From: Paraburkholderia tuberum STM678
GTDB lineage: Bacteria > Pseudomonadota > Gammaproteobacteria > Burkholderiales > Burkholderiaceae
NCBI RefSeq assembly: GCF_902833905.1
Contig: NZ_CADFGP010000021.1
Coordinates: 80,194 to 144,193 of the forward strand
DNA length: 64,000 nucleotides
Reading direction: 5' to 3'
How positions within the stretch are numbered: the stretch's first letter is position 1; each line of letters opens with the position of its first letter. The notes beneath the pieces are model-generated. The model saw only the letters and a program-made list of their open reading frames with translations, was not told where the DNA came from and did no database searches. The position numbers and the translations under genes were made by a program. Shown one piece after another: positions 16,524 through 25,683 of the stretch.

Positions 16524-19217
16524 TTATCGCGGCAACGCCGTGTCCGCGCGCGACGGCGCCTGCGCGAGCCGCCGGATCGCGGCGATCAGTTCTGCGGGCG
16601 CCACGGGCTTGTGCAAGTGCGCGTCGAAACCCGCGGTCCGCGCACGCTGTTCGTCGAGCGCGTCCGCGTAACCGGTCAGCGCGATCGCGGGCAGTGGCCC
16701 GCCCCGTATCGACGGCCGCCCGCCTTCTAGTGCGCGCAAGCGGCTCAGCACGTCATAGCCATCTTCGCCGGCCAGCATCAGATCGCAGAGCAGCACGTGC
16801 GGCCATTGCGCCGGGTCCGTCGCGCGCAGCCAGTCCAGCGCTTCGGTGCCCGCTGCACATAGCCGTACGCGTGCGCCGCTCGTGCTCAGCACCGCTTCGA
16901 GCGCGTCGCGCGCTTCTTCCTGGTCGTCGATCGCGAGCACGAACAGGCCATCGAGCGGAGCGGGCTCCGCCGAATCCGGCGCCGTGGGCGCCGACGCCAG
17001 TGGCGGTTGCGCATCCGCGACCGGCCGCAGCGGCAGCATCGCCACATAGGCAAGCCGCCCGTTCAGCGGCGTCAGCGTGAAGCTGCCGCCCGCGGCCGCC
17101 AGCGCGCTTTCCATCTGCCGCGCCGCCGCCTGCGATAGCTCGGCCGGCTTGTCGCCCATGCCGAGCACGCTGAACCACACATGATTGCCGTGCCGCTGCG
17201 CGCGCAACGCGATGCGCTGCCCCGGGCTCGCCTGCGCGATCTCATTGCGGCACAACTCGGCGATCAACGGTTGCAGCACGCTCGGATCGCCGGTCACCCG
17301 CAGCTCGTGGTCGGACGGCTCCGCGTAGACGACGACGCGCTGCCCGGCGATCTCGTCGTGCAAGGCATCGATCACACCCGCCGTCAATGCGCTGACGCTG
17401 ACCGATCGCGCGGTCAGCCGGCGCTGCGCGTGTTCGAGTTCACCCTGCTGCCATTGCAGCGACCACATCTTCGCGTACACGCCCTCGCGCGCGAGCAGTT
17501 CCCGATGCGTGCCCTGCTCGACCACCTGGCCGTGCTCCATCACCAGAATCCAGTCCGCGTCGACGACGGTAGAAAGTCGATGCGCGATCACGATCGACGT
17601 GCGGCCTTGCGCGAGGCGCGTCAGCTCGGTCTGGATCGCGCGCTCGGAGCGCGTGTCGAGCGCCGAGGTCGCCTCGTCGAACACGATGATGCGCGGGTCC
17701 TTCAGAATCGCGCGCGCAATCGCGATGCGCTGCCGCTCGCCGCCCGATAGCCGCACGCCCCGCTCGCCGACGCGCGTGTCGTAATGGTCGGGCAAGCGCT
17801 CGATGAACTCGTCGAGCTGCGCGGCCCGCGCCGCCCGCACGACGTCCGCGCGCGTCGCCGACGGACGTCCATAGGCAATGTTGTAGGCGATCGTTTCATT
17901 GAACAGCACGGTGTCCTGCGGCACGATGCCGATGGCCTCGCGCAGACTGCGCTGCGTGAGCATGCTGATGTCTTGCCCGTCGATGCGGATCATGCCGCGC
18001 TCGGGCCGATAGAGGCGAAACAGCAGCTTCACGAGCGTCGATTTGCCCGAGCCGCTGCCGCCGACCACCGCGAGCGTCTTGCCCGGATACGCGTGAAAGT
18101 CGACATCGCGCAGCACCTGCCGCGCCGTGTCGTAGCCGAAATCGACGTGTTCGAACTCGATCAGCCCCGCGCCGACCTTCAGCGGCTGCGCGTCGCGCGC
18201 ATCGATATCCTCGCCGACGCGGCCGCGCGCCGCCAGAATCACGAACATGCGCTCGACGTTGACGAGCGCGTCGTTGGTCTCTCGAAACACGAAGCCGAGC
18301 GTGTTCAGCGGCATGCAGATCTGGATCAGGTAGGCGTTCACCAGAATCAGATCGCCGACGCTCATGCTGCCGGCCACCACGTGCTGCGCGGCGAGCAGCA
18401 TGACCGCCGCTACCCCGAGCGCGATCACCGCGCTCTGTCCCACGTGCAAGGCGGTCAACGCGTTCTGGTTAGCGATGCGCGCGTGCACCCACTTCTCCAG
18501 CACGTTGCCGAGCCGTTGCGTCTCGCTCTCTTCGGTCGCGAAGTATTTGACCGTGTCGTAGTTCAGCAGACTGTCGACGAGCCGCCCGTCCGATTGCGCT
18601 TCGAGCAGATTGACCGCGCGCTGGAATGCGACGCGCCGCCGCGTGAACACGAACGTATAGCCCGCATACAGCACGAAGGTCACGACGATCGCGAGCATGA
18701 ATTCGCGCGCGTAGCTATGCACCATGATCGCGACGATCACCGCGATCTCGAAGAAGGTCGGCACGATCGTAAACAGCGCCGTGCCGAGCAGAAAGCCGAT
18801 GCCGTCGGCGCCTTTCTGCACGTCGCGCACGATCGCGCCAGTCTCGCGCCGCGCATGAAAGCGCGCGCTCAACCGATGCAGATGCGCGAAGGTCCGCTCG
18901 GTCAGCGCCGCGACCGTGCGTTGCACGACGATGCTGAACACGACGTCGCGCGCCTCGTTCAGCGCGTCGCCGAAAAATCGTAGCAGCGCATAGGCGAGCA
19001 CGAGGAACACTGGAAACGCCACCTGCGCGAGCGGATGGCTCAGTTCGTCGACGATGTGCTTCAGCGTGAGCGGCATCAGCACGGTCGCGAGCCGCGCGGC
19101 GATCATCAGCGCGAGCGCCCCGCTGGTCTGCCAGCGATAACGCCATACCGCATGCGCGAGATCGCCGACGATTCGGCGCGTCAGTTCGGAGCGAGGCGGC
19201 GGGGCGGAATTCGGCAT
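16524..19217 (-). CDS. ABC exporter (Atm1/ABCB-like) with C-terminal response-regulator receiver domain
   Basis: 897 residues from ATG 19217. An N-terminal six-helix exporter membrane domain (~30-320) has NYDTVKYFATEESE and FVFRETNDALVNVERMF blocks like Atm1/HMT half-transporters. The nucleotide-binding domain follows: Walker A GGSGSGKST near 383-391, signature LSGGERQRIAIARA, Walker B IIVFDEATSALD, switch His in AHRLS. Then comes a ~150-residue region resembling a degenerate HATPase without a phosphoacceptor His, a Pro/Ala linker, and a receiver with acidic pair IDDQEE, phospho-Asp in LLCDLMLAGEDGYD near 811, Thr in ALTGYAD and Lys in HLHKPV. It acts in the inner membrane, probably as a homodimer. 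An upstream frame extension to 19328 is possible. Confidence 0.9.
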   Translation of the reverse strand: MPNSAPPPRSELTRRIVGDLAHAVWRYRWQTSGALALMIAARLATVLMPLTLKHIVDELSHPLAQVAFPVFLVLAYALLRFFGDALNEARDVVFSIVVQRTVAALTERTFAHLHRLSARFHARRETGAIVRDVQKGADGIGFLLGTALFTIVPTFFEIAVIVAIMVHSYAREFMLAIVVTFVLYAGYTFVFTRRRVAFQRAVNLLEAQSDGRLVDSLLNYDTVKYFATEESETQRLGNVLEKWVHARIANQNALTALHVGQSAVIALGVAAVMLLAAQHVVAGSMSVGDLILVNAYLIQICMPLNTLGFVFRETNDALVNVERMFVILAARGRVGEDIDARDAQPLKVGAGLIEFEHVDFGYDTARQVLRDVDFHAYPGKTLAVVGGSGSGKSTLVKLLFRLYRPERGMIRIDGQDISMLTQRSLREAIGIVPQDTVLFNETIAYNIAYGRPSATRADVVRAARAAQLDEFIERLPDHYDTRVGERGVRLSGGERQRIAIARAILKDPRIIVFDEATSALDTRSERAIQTELTRLAQGRTSIVIAHRLSTVVDADWILVMEHGQVVEQGTHRELLAREGVYAKMWSLQWQQGELEHAQRRLTARSVSVSALTAGVIDALHDEIAGQRVVVYAEPSDHELRVTGDPSVLQPLIAELCRNEIAQASPGQRIALRAQRHGNHVWFSVLGMGDKPAELSQAAARQMESALAAAGGSFTLTPLNGRLAYVAMLPLRPVADAQPPLASAPTAPDSAEPAPLDGLFVLAIDDQEEARDALEAVLSTSGARVRLCAAGTEALDWLRATDPAQWPHVLLCDLMLAGEDGYDVLSRLRALEGGRPSIRGGPLPAIALTGYADALDEQRARTAGFDAHLHKPVAPAELIAAIRRLAQAPSRADTALPR

Positions 19218-19595
19218 GAGGTCGTGGTGAGGGCACCCGGAAGAAACGTCGCACAAGTGTGGCGTCGCGCAAGCGGCGCGCCCGGGCGCAAGCAAAAAAG
19301 GCGCTGGCTCCAGCCCTTTTCCGCGCACTTCTTACTTATTAATTGGGCGGGGTCCTTCGCCCATCCTAGTACCGGCGCGGCGCAAGCGGTTCGAAGTTAC
19401 ATGACCGTATGTAGAAACAGGGAACGCCACAGCGCTTCTCTTCCTACGAGAAAGGGCACGCTACAGCGCTTCGTACGGTTCCGCGCGACGTTTGCGTCGT
19501 TTGTCCGCACCGCAGGATGCGAATGGCACACCACATGCTGTGCGCCGCTTACGAAAGCCAACATCAATAGCCGCTCATCGCAGGAAGGAATGCCA
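19218..19595. other. Divergent regulatory region between ABC-receiver gene and glycan genes
   Basis: About 380 bases with no gene. An inverted repeat TACAT-gaccgt-ATGTA lies at 19398-19413. A repeated block (acagcgcttc, near 19430 and 19463) and an IR cgacg-tttg-cgtcg near 19488-19501 also occur. This must contain the promoter of the downstream glycan operon; no consensus -35/-10 could be assigned with confidence. Confidence 0.4.
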
Positions 19596-20903
19596 ATGAA
19601 GATCGCCCTGATCAGCGAACACGCGTCGCCACTTGCTGTCGCCGGTGGCGTCGACAGCGGCGGACAGAACATCTACGTCGCGAACGTCGCGCGTCAACTG
19701 GTGGAAATGGGCCATCAGGTCGACGTGTTCACGCGCCGCGATCGCGCACTGCTGCCCGAGCGCGTCGACATGGACGGCGTGCGCGTGATTCATGTGCCCG
19801 CGGGACCGCCGCGGCAATTGCCAAAGGAACGACTGCTGCCGTTCATGGACGAGTTTGCCGCGTTTCTGAGCGCGTTCTTTCGCCGCGAACCGCAGTCCTA
19901 CGACGTGATGCACGCGAACTTCTTCATGTCCGGCCTCGCCGCGCTGCAAGTGAAGGCTGCGCTCGGCGTGCCGCTGGTCACGACCTTTCACGCGCTCGGC
20001 CGCGTGCGGCGTATCCATCAGGGAACGGATGACGGCTTCCCCGACGAGCGCTTCGCGATCGAAGACGAACTGGTCGCAGGTTCGGACGTGCTCGTCGCCG
20101 AATGTCCGCAGGACCAAGCCGATCTGCTCGAACACTATCGCGCCGATCCGGCGCGCATCCAGATCGTGCCGTGCGGTTTCGATGCCGAGGAGTTCATGCC
20201 CGTCGAGCGCGAAGCCGCCCGCGATGCGCTCGGCTGGCGCCAGCACGACTTCATCGTGCTGCAACTGGGCCGGCTCGTGCCGCGCAAAGGCATCGACAAC
20301 GTGGTGCGCGGCGTCGGCGTGCTGAAGCACACGTTCAACGCGGCGGCGCAGTTGTACATAGTCGGCGGCAATTCGGACGCGCCCAACGAAATCGCGACGC
20401 CGGAGATCGCGCGCCTGCGCGAGATCGCCCGCGAATGCGGCGTCGCGGAGCAGACGAGCTTCGTCGGCCGGCGTGGTCGCACGCGGCTGCGCTACTTCTA
20501 TAGCGCCGCCGACGTGTTCGTGACGACGCCCTGGTACGAGCCGTTCGGCATCACGCCGATCGAGGCGATGGCCTGCGCGACGCCGGTGATCGGCGCCGAT
20601 GTCGGCGGCATCCGCTACTCGATCCTCGATGGCGTGACCGGCTTTCTCGTGCCGCCGCGCGATCCGCACGCGCTCGCCGCGCGGCTCGACCGCTTGCGGC
20701 GCGACCCCGCGCTCGCGCGCCGAATGGGCGAAGCGGGTCTCGACCGGGCCCGGACCGGCTTCACCTGGCGCGGTGTCAGCGATGCGCTCGCGCAAATCTA
20801 TGCACGCGCGGCAAGGCTCGCACCGACCAAAACATCGCTCGACACCGCGTCCAAGCCGGCGCAGCTACCGCTGCGAGCAGCAGCCGGAGCGTCGTCCCGT
20901 TGA
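19596..20903 (+). CDS. Glycosyltransferase family 4 (sucrose-synthase/MshA-like)
   Basis: 435 residues. N terminus MKIALISEHASPLA, then GGVDSGGQNIYVANVARQL: the GG-(x)-S/D-GGQ-x-Y-V motif typical of the sucrose-phosphate-synthase/MshA branch. The C-terminal domain has LQLGRLVPRKGIDNVV and the E-x7-E site in PWYEPFGITPIEAMACATPV. Cytoplasmic retaining GT, donor unknown. ATG 19596 was preferred to ATG 19590 because AGGAAGG is then at normal spacing. First gene of the coupled glycan run; the next gene starts about 85 bases after its stop. Confidence 0.9.
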   Translation: MKIALISEHASPLAVAGGVDSGGQNIYVANVARQLVEMGHQVDVFTRRDRALLPERVDMDGVRVIHVPAGPPRQLPKERLLPFMDEFAAFLSAFFRREPQSYDVMHANFFMSGLAALQVKAALGVPLVTTFHALGRVRRIHQGTDDGFPDERFAIEDELVAGSDVLVAECPQDQADLLEHYRADPARIQIVPCGFDAEEFMPVEREAARDALGWRQHDFIVLQLGRLVPRKGIDNVVRGVGVLKHTFNAAAQLYIVGGNSDAPNEIATPEIARLREIARECGVAEQTSFVGRRGRTRLRYFYSAADVFVTTPWYEPFGITPIEAMACATPVIGADVGGIRYSILDGVTGFLVPPRDPHALAARLDRLRRDPALARRMGEAGLDRARTGFTWRGVSDALAQIYARAARLAPTKTSLDTASKPAQLPLRAAAGASSR

Positions 20904-20989
20904 CGACGGCGCACGCCGCGGCCGGTCCAGCGGCTGCGGCGCGCCTTTTTCCGACTTTTGACCGAAGCTCGCGCATACCACGAACCATC

Positions 20990-21592
20990 ATGACGCTACC
21001 CGCCGTGTTCATCGACAAGGACGGCACGCTGCTCGAAGACGTGCCCTACAACGCCGATCCCGCGCTGATGCGTTTCGCGCCGGGCGCGCGCGAAGCGCTC
21101 GCGCTGCTCGCCGCGTACCCGTACGAGCTGTTCGTGATCAGCAATCAGTCCGGCATCGCGCTCGGCAAGTTCGAAGACAGAGCGCTGTTCGACGTGGAAC
21201 GCCGGCTGCGGCAGATGTTCGCCGAGTGCGGCGCCACGCTCGCCGGCGCGTACTGGTGTCCGCATCATCCCGAGGGCAGCGTCGCGCGTTACGCGATCGT
21301 CTGCGACTGCCGCAAGCCCGCGCCCGGCATGCTGCTGCGCGCGGCCGAAGAGCATGAGCTCGATCTCGCCAACAGCTGGTTCATCGGCGACATTCTCGAC
21401 GACGTCGAAGCGGGCAATCGCGCCGGCTGCCGCACGATCCTGCTCGACAACGGCCACGAAACCGAATGGCGAACCGGCCCGCCGCGCACGCCGGGCGCGC
21501 GCGCCGCCGGTCTGCACGAGGCCGCGCAACGCGTCGTATTGCACGGCCTGCCGCCGGGCACCGCGGCGCGCCGCAAGGAGGCGCCGCGGTGA
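20990..21592 (+). CDS. HAD-family phosphatase, GmhB/HisB-N-like
   Basis: 200 residues. HAD motif I is DKDGT (D9/D11), motif II SNQSG, motif III KPAPGM, and motif IV GDILDDVEAGNRAG. A zinc-binding loop CPHHPEG...CDCRKP is characteristic of D,D-heptose-1,7-bisphosphate 7-phosphatase (GmhB) and HisB N-terminal phosphatases. Beside two GT9 (heptosyltransferase-type) genes, a GmhB-like role in ADP- or GDP-heptose supply is more likely than histidine biosynthesis. A TTG at 20900 overlapping the preceding stop could be an alternative start adding 30 residues without homology. Its own stop overlaps the GTG start of the next gene. Confidence 0.85.
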   Translation: MTLPAVFIDKDGTLLEDVPYNADPALMRFAPGAREALALLAAYPYELFVISNQSGIALGKFEDRALFDVERRLRQMFAECGATLAGAYWCPHHPEGSVARYAIVCDCRKPAPGMLLRAAEEHELDLANSWFIGDILDDVEAGNRAGCRTILLDNGHETEWRTGPPRTPGARAAGLHEAAQRVVLHGLPPGTAARRKEAPR

Positions 21593-22830
21593 ACGCACCT
21601 CTGCCACTTGCGCCGCCCAAGCTGGCTCACGCGCGCGCGCCCGATACGTCGCAGCCGGTGTGCTGGGGCGGCGAGGTCAAACGGATTCTGTGCGTGCGCC
21701 TCGACAATCTCGGCGACGTGCTGATGACCACGCCCGCGCTGCACGCGCTGCGCGAGTCCGCCGAAGACCGCCATCTCACGCTGCTGGCGTCGCGCAGCGG
21801 CGTCGCGCTCGCGCCGTTTCTCGACGACGTCGACGATGTGATCGAATACGACGCGCCGTGGGTCGCGCCCGCGTCGACCGTGACGCGCGATCTGCTCGAC
21901 GATCACCGCATGCAGCAGCGGCTGCGGCGCGGCGGCTTCGACGCGTCGGTGATTTTCACCGTCTATAGCCAGAGCCCGTTGCCGGCCGCGATGCTGTGCT
22001 ATCTCGCGGGGATTCCGCGCCGCCTCGCGCATTGCCGTGAAAACCCGTACGCGCTGTTGACCGACTGGCTGCGCGAGCCGGAGCCGCAGCAGCGCACACG
22101 GCACGAGGTGCAACGCCAGCTCGATCTGGTGCATCACGTCGGCGCGCAGACGGGCGACACCGGCATGCGCTTTCGCGTGCCGCCGGCCGCGCGCCAGTCG
22201 CTCGACGCGAAACTGAGGACGCTCGGCATCTGCCGCCACACCGAGTGCATCGTGTTGCATCCAGGTGCGACCGCTGCGTCGCGCCGCTATCCGCCCGAGC
22301 GCTTCGGCGAGGTCGCCACGCAGCTCGCGCGCGAGACCGGCGCCTCGGTGCTCGTGACCGGCGGCGCGAGCGAGCGGGCGCTCGTCGAGACCGTGATGCG
22401 CACGGCCGCGCCCGGCGCGCGCGCGCAGCTATACGACCTGAGCGGTGCGCTGACGCTCGCCGAACTCGCCGCGCTGCTCGAACGCGCGAGCGTGCTCGTG
22501 TCCAACAACAGCGGCCCCGTGCATGTCGCGTCCGCGCTCGGCACGCCGGTCGTCGATCTTTACGCGCTGACCAACCCGCAGCACACGCCGTGGCAAACGC
22601 CGCAACGCGTGCTGTATCGCGACGTCGAATGCCGCTGGTGCTATCGCAGCGTGTGTCCGCACGGGCATCACGCCTGCCTGCTCGGCGTTCCGACCGACGA
22701 GGTCGTGCACGCGGCACTCGAATTGCGGCAAGCGCATGCGCATGCGCCGCGTCGTGGTGTATCGGAGCGCGCCGGCCGCGCCGATGACACGAGCACGCCG
22801 TCGCTGATCGATCAGCCAACCGTCCCCTGA
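21589..22830 (+). CDS. Glycosyltransferase family 9 (heptosyltransferase-like)
   Basis: 413 residues from GTG 21589, overlapping the previous stop (GTGA) with AAGGAG at 21575-21580. The N-terminal GT-B half has ILCVRLDNLGDVLMTTPALHAL. The C-terminal half has VLHPGATAASRRYPPERF, the nucleotide-binding SNNSGPVHVASALGTPVVDLY, and a Cys-rich ECRWCYRSVCPHGHHACL tail segment. GT9 enzymes transfer heptose from ADP-heptose; the tail Cys motif occurs in the branch found outside core LPS operons. Probably adds heptose to the glycan made by this operon. Confidence 0.88.
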   Translation: MNAPLPLAPPKLAHARAPDTSQPVCWGGEVKRILCVRLDNLGDVLMTTPALHALRESAEDRHLTLLASRSGVALAPFLDDVDDVIEYDAPWVAPASTVTRDLLDDHRMQQRLRRGGFDASVIFTVYSQSPLPAAMLCYLAGIPRRLAHCRENPYALLTDWLREPEPQQRTRHEVQRQLDLVHHVGAQTGDTGMRFRVPPAARQSLDAKLRTLGICRHTECIVLHPGATAASRRYPPERFGEVATQLARETGASVLVTGGASERALVETVMRTAAPGARAQLYDLSGALTLAELAALLERASVLVSNNSGPVHVASALGTPVVDLYALTNPQHTPWQTPQRVLYRDVECRWCYRSVCPHGHHACLLGVPTDEVVHAALELRQAHAHAPRRGVSERAGRADDTSTPSLIDQPTVP

Positions 22831-22852
22831 ACCCACTTCCACTGCCAATGCC

Positions 22853-24598
22853 ATGTACACACTCGGAATCAATGCGGTCTATCACGACAGCGCCGCCGCG
22901 CTGCTGCGCGACGGCGTGGTGCTCGCCGCCGCCGAAGACGAACGCTTCACGCACATCAAGCACGCGAAACGTCCGGTGCCGTTCTCGACCTGGCAGCTCC
23001 CGTTCGATGCGATCGACTACTGCCTGAAGGCCGCCGGCATTACGCTCGCCGCGATCGATCACGTCGCTTACTCGTACGACCCCACGCTATTCGGCGGCAT
23101 GCCGAAGAGGCCGGGCGCGACGATCGAGCTGCCGTTCGATCCGGCCGGCACGCGCCCGGACAACCCGTCCGCGTCGCCGTGGGATCCGCTGTTCCTCAGC
23201 TATATCGCCAACGCGAAGGGCCAGCTGCTCGACGGCGCGCCGCATCATCTGCGCAAGCGCTTCCAGGGCGTGGATCGCGAGCACGGCTTCGCATGGCACT
23301 TCGTCGAGCACCATCTCACGCACGAGGCGAGCGCGTTCCTCGCCGCGCCGTTCGACGACACCGCCGTGCTGACGATGGACGGCCGCGGCGAGGGCGTGAC
23401 GACCAGCATGGGGCAATTCGTCGGCGGCGAGTACCAGCGTCTGAAACAGGTCGAGCTGCCGCACTCGCTCGGGCTGCTCTACGAAGCGGTCACCGACTGG
23501 CTCGGCTTCCTGCACTCGTCGGACGAGTACAAGGTGATGGCGCTCGCGTCGTACGGCAAGCCGGCTTATGTCGAGGTGTTCCGCGAGATCGTCCGCTATC
23601 GGCAGGACGGCAGCTATACCGTCGACGCCCCGCGGCTGACCGAACGCTTCGGTCCCGCGCGCGAACGCGGCGGGCCGCTCGAACAACGCCACTTCGATAT
23701 CGCCAATTCGTTGCAGCGCGTACTCGAGGAGACCGTGCTGGAACTCGCGCACTGGCTGCATCGGCAGACCGGCTTGAGCCGGCTCTGCATGGCGGGCGGC
23801 GTCGCGCTGAACTGCGTGATGAACTCGAAGGTGCGCGACGCCGGGCCATTCAGCGAAGTGTGGGTGCAACCGGCGGCCGGCGATGCTGGCACCGCGCTTG
23901 GCGCGGCACTGTGGACCGACTATCGCGAGCGTGCCGCGCGCGGCGACCGCGAACGTCACTGGAGAATGGATCACGCGTACCTCGGGCCCGCATACAGCGA
24001 AGCGGAAATCGAGCAGTTCCTGCGCTGGTCGAAAGTACCGTACCGCCGACTCGCCGATATCGCCGGCGAGACCGCCGATCTGCTCGCGCAAGGCAAGGTG
24101 ATCGGCTGGTATCAGGGGCGCACCGAATTCGGGCCGCGCGCGCTCGGCGCGCGCTCGATCCTCGCGTCGCCGATCGATCCGCGGATGCAGGCCAAGCTCA
24201 ACGAGATCAAGGATCGCGAGGACTTTCGCCCGGTCGCGCCGGTCGTGATGGAAGAGGAAGCCAACGAATGGTTCGTGAACGGCCAAACCGCGCCGTTCAT
24301 GCTGTTCGTGTTCGACGTGCGCGCCGACAAGGCCGCGCGTATTCCGGCCGTGCGGCATGTGGACGGCACCGCGCGCGTGCAGACCATCAACCGCGCGCAG
24401 CACCCGCTGTACTACGACTTGCTGGCGGCGTTCAAGCAGCGCACGGGCGTGCCGATTCTCGTCAATACGTCGTTCAACACGCGCGGCGAGCCGATGGTGA
24501 ATTCGCCGCGCGACGCGGTCGAGTCGTTCTGGACCTCGCCGCTCGACGCGCTCGTGATCGGCCCGTTCCTCGTCGACAAGGCGGGGGGCCGCTCATGA
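22853..24598 (+). CDS. NodU-type O-carbamoyltransferase
   Basis: 581 residues, full length for the NodU/CmcH/TobZ family. The N-terminal Kae1-like domain has NAVYHDSAAALL (H11, D12) and AAAEDERFTHIKHAK; further blocks are VEHHLTHEASAFL and LTMDGRGEG. The C-terminal YrdC-like-associated domain has YQGRTEFGPRALGARSILA and NTSFNTRGEPMV. The family transfers a carbamoyl group from carbamoyl phosphate, via carbamoyl-AMP, to a sugar hydroxyl. Metal-binding histidines are intact. Sitting between GT9 and GT2 genes, it predicts a carbamoylated sugar in the product. The next gene begins within its stop codon (ATGA). Confidence 0.93.
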   Translation: MYTLGINAVYHDSAAALLRDGVVLAAAEDERFTHIKHAKRPVPFSTWQLPFDAIDYCLKAAGITLAAIDHVAYSYDPTLFGGMPKRPGATIELPFDPAGTRPDNPSASPWDPLFLSYIANAKGQLLDGAPHHLRKRFQGVDREHGFAWHFVEHHLTHEASAFLAAPFDDTAVLTMDGRGEGVTTSMGQFVGGEYQRLKQVELPHSLGLLYEAVTDWLGFLHSSDEYKVMALASYGKPAYVEVFREIVRYRQDGSYTVDAPRLTERFGPARERGGPLEQRHFDIANSLQRVLEETVLELAHWLHRQTGLSRLCMAGGVALNCVMNSKVRDAGPFSEVWVQPAAGDAGTALGAALWTDYRERAARGDRERHWRMDHAYLGPAYSEAEIEQFLRWSKVPYRRLADIAGETADLLAQGKVIGWYQGRTEFGPRALGARSILASPIDPRMQAKLNEIKDREDFRPVAPVVMEEEANEWFVNGQTAPFMLFVFDVRADKAARIPAVRHVDGTARVQTINRAQHPLYYDLLAAFKQRTGVPILVNTSFNTRGEPMVNSPRDAVESFWTSPLDALVIGPFLVDKAGGRS

Positions 24599-25683
24599 AC
24601 GCCTCGGTCATGTGTCCGTCGCCCCTGCATGGCGGCGTGGCCGCGCGCTACAGCAGCGAAGATGCCGACGAAACCGGCCGCACGTTGCGCACGCAGTCGT
24701 GGCCCGACGTGTCGGTGGTGGTGCCCACCTACCGCCGTCCCGCGATGCTCGCGAACTGCCTTGCCGCGCTATGCGCGCAGCAGTTCGCGCCGCACCGCTA
24801 CGAGATCGTGGTCTGCGACGACGGTCCCGACGACGCCACGCGCGCCTGCGTCGAACGATTCGCGCGCGAGATGGCGCCGCTCGGGCTGGAACTGCACTAC
24901 CTGCCGGTCACGCGCACCCAGGGGCCGGCCGGCGCGCGCAACGCGGGCTGGCAGTATGCGCGCGCTTCGCTGATCGCCTTCACCGACGACGACACGCTGC
25001 CCGATCCGCACTGGCTGACGGCTGGCGTCGCGGCGCTCGCGCAAGGCGCGACGGCGGCCGCCGGCACGATCGTCGTGCCGCTGCCCTCGCCGCCCGATCT
25101 GCCGACCGATTACGAAGCCGACGCGAGCGGCCTCGCGCGCGCCGAATTCGCGACCGCGAACGCGTTCGTCACGCGTGCGGCGCTCGTCGCGACCGGCGGC
25201 TTCGACGAACGGTTCACGTCGGCGTGGCGCGAGGATTCGGACTTGCAGTTCACGCTGCTTACCGCGGGCGGCCAGATCGTGCGCGCCCGCGACGCGGTGG
25301 TCGTGCATCCGGTGCGGCCCGCGCGCTGGGGCGTCAGCATCGCGCAGCAGAAAAAGAGCCAGTTCGATGCGCTGCTTTATCGCAAGCATCCCGAACTGTT
25401 TCGAACCCGCATCCGCTCGCGGCCGCCGCTGCTGTACTACGCGATTCTCTGTGCCGCGTTGCTGGCGATCGGCGGTTCGTTCGCGGATCAGCCGATGCTC
25501 GCGGGCGCGGGTTTGATCGCGTGGTGCGGGTTGACCGGCTATTTCTGCGCGCGGCGGCTGCGCGGGCGCAACCACGGCTGGCGCCACGTCGCCGAAATGC
25601 TCTGGACGTCGATCCCCATTCCATTTCTATCGATCTACTGGCGGCTCTATGGCGCCATCCGTTTCAAGGTGTTCTTTCCATGA
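24595..25683 (+). CDS. Glycosyltransferase family 2 with C-terminal membrane helices
   Basis: 362 residues. ATG 24595 overlaps the carbamoyltransferase stop. The GT-A domain (~35-260) has VSVVVPTYRRPAMLANCL, CDDGPDD, FTDDDT (DxD) and GGFDERFTSAWREDSDLQ. About 70 C-terminal residues contain two hydrophobic helices (YYAILCAALLAIGG and AGAGLIAWCGLTGYF) and a basic amphipathic end, suggesting inner-membrane association. It acts on a lipid-linked or membrane-proximal acceptor, sugar unknown. Its stop overlaps the start of the next GT9 gene. Confidence 0.88.
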   Translation: MNASVMCPSPLHGGVAARYSSEDADETGRTLRTQSWPDVSVVVPTYRRPAMLANCLAALCAQQFAPHRYEIVVCDDGPDDATRACVERFAREMAPLGLELHYLPVTRTQGPAGARNAGWQYARASLIAFTDDDTLPDPHWLTAGVAALAQGATAAAGTIVVPLPSPPDLPTDYEADASGLARAEFATANAFVTRAALVATGGFDERFTSAWREDSDLQFTLLTAGGQIVRARDAVVVHPVRPARWGVSIAQQKKSQFDALLYRKHPELFRTRIRSRPPLLYYAILCAALLAIGGSFADQPMLAGAGLIAWCGLTGYFCARRLRGRNHGWRHVAEMLWTSIPIPFLSIYWRLYGAIRFKVFFP

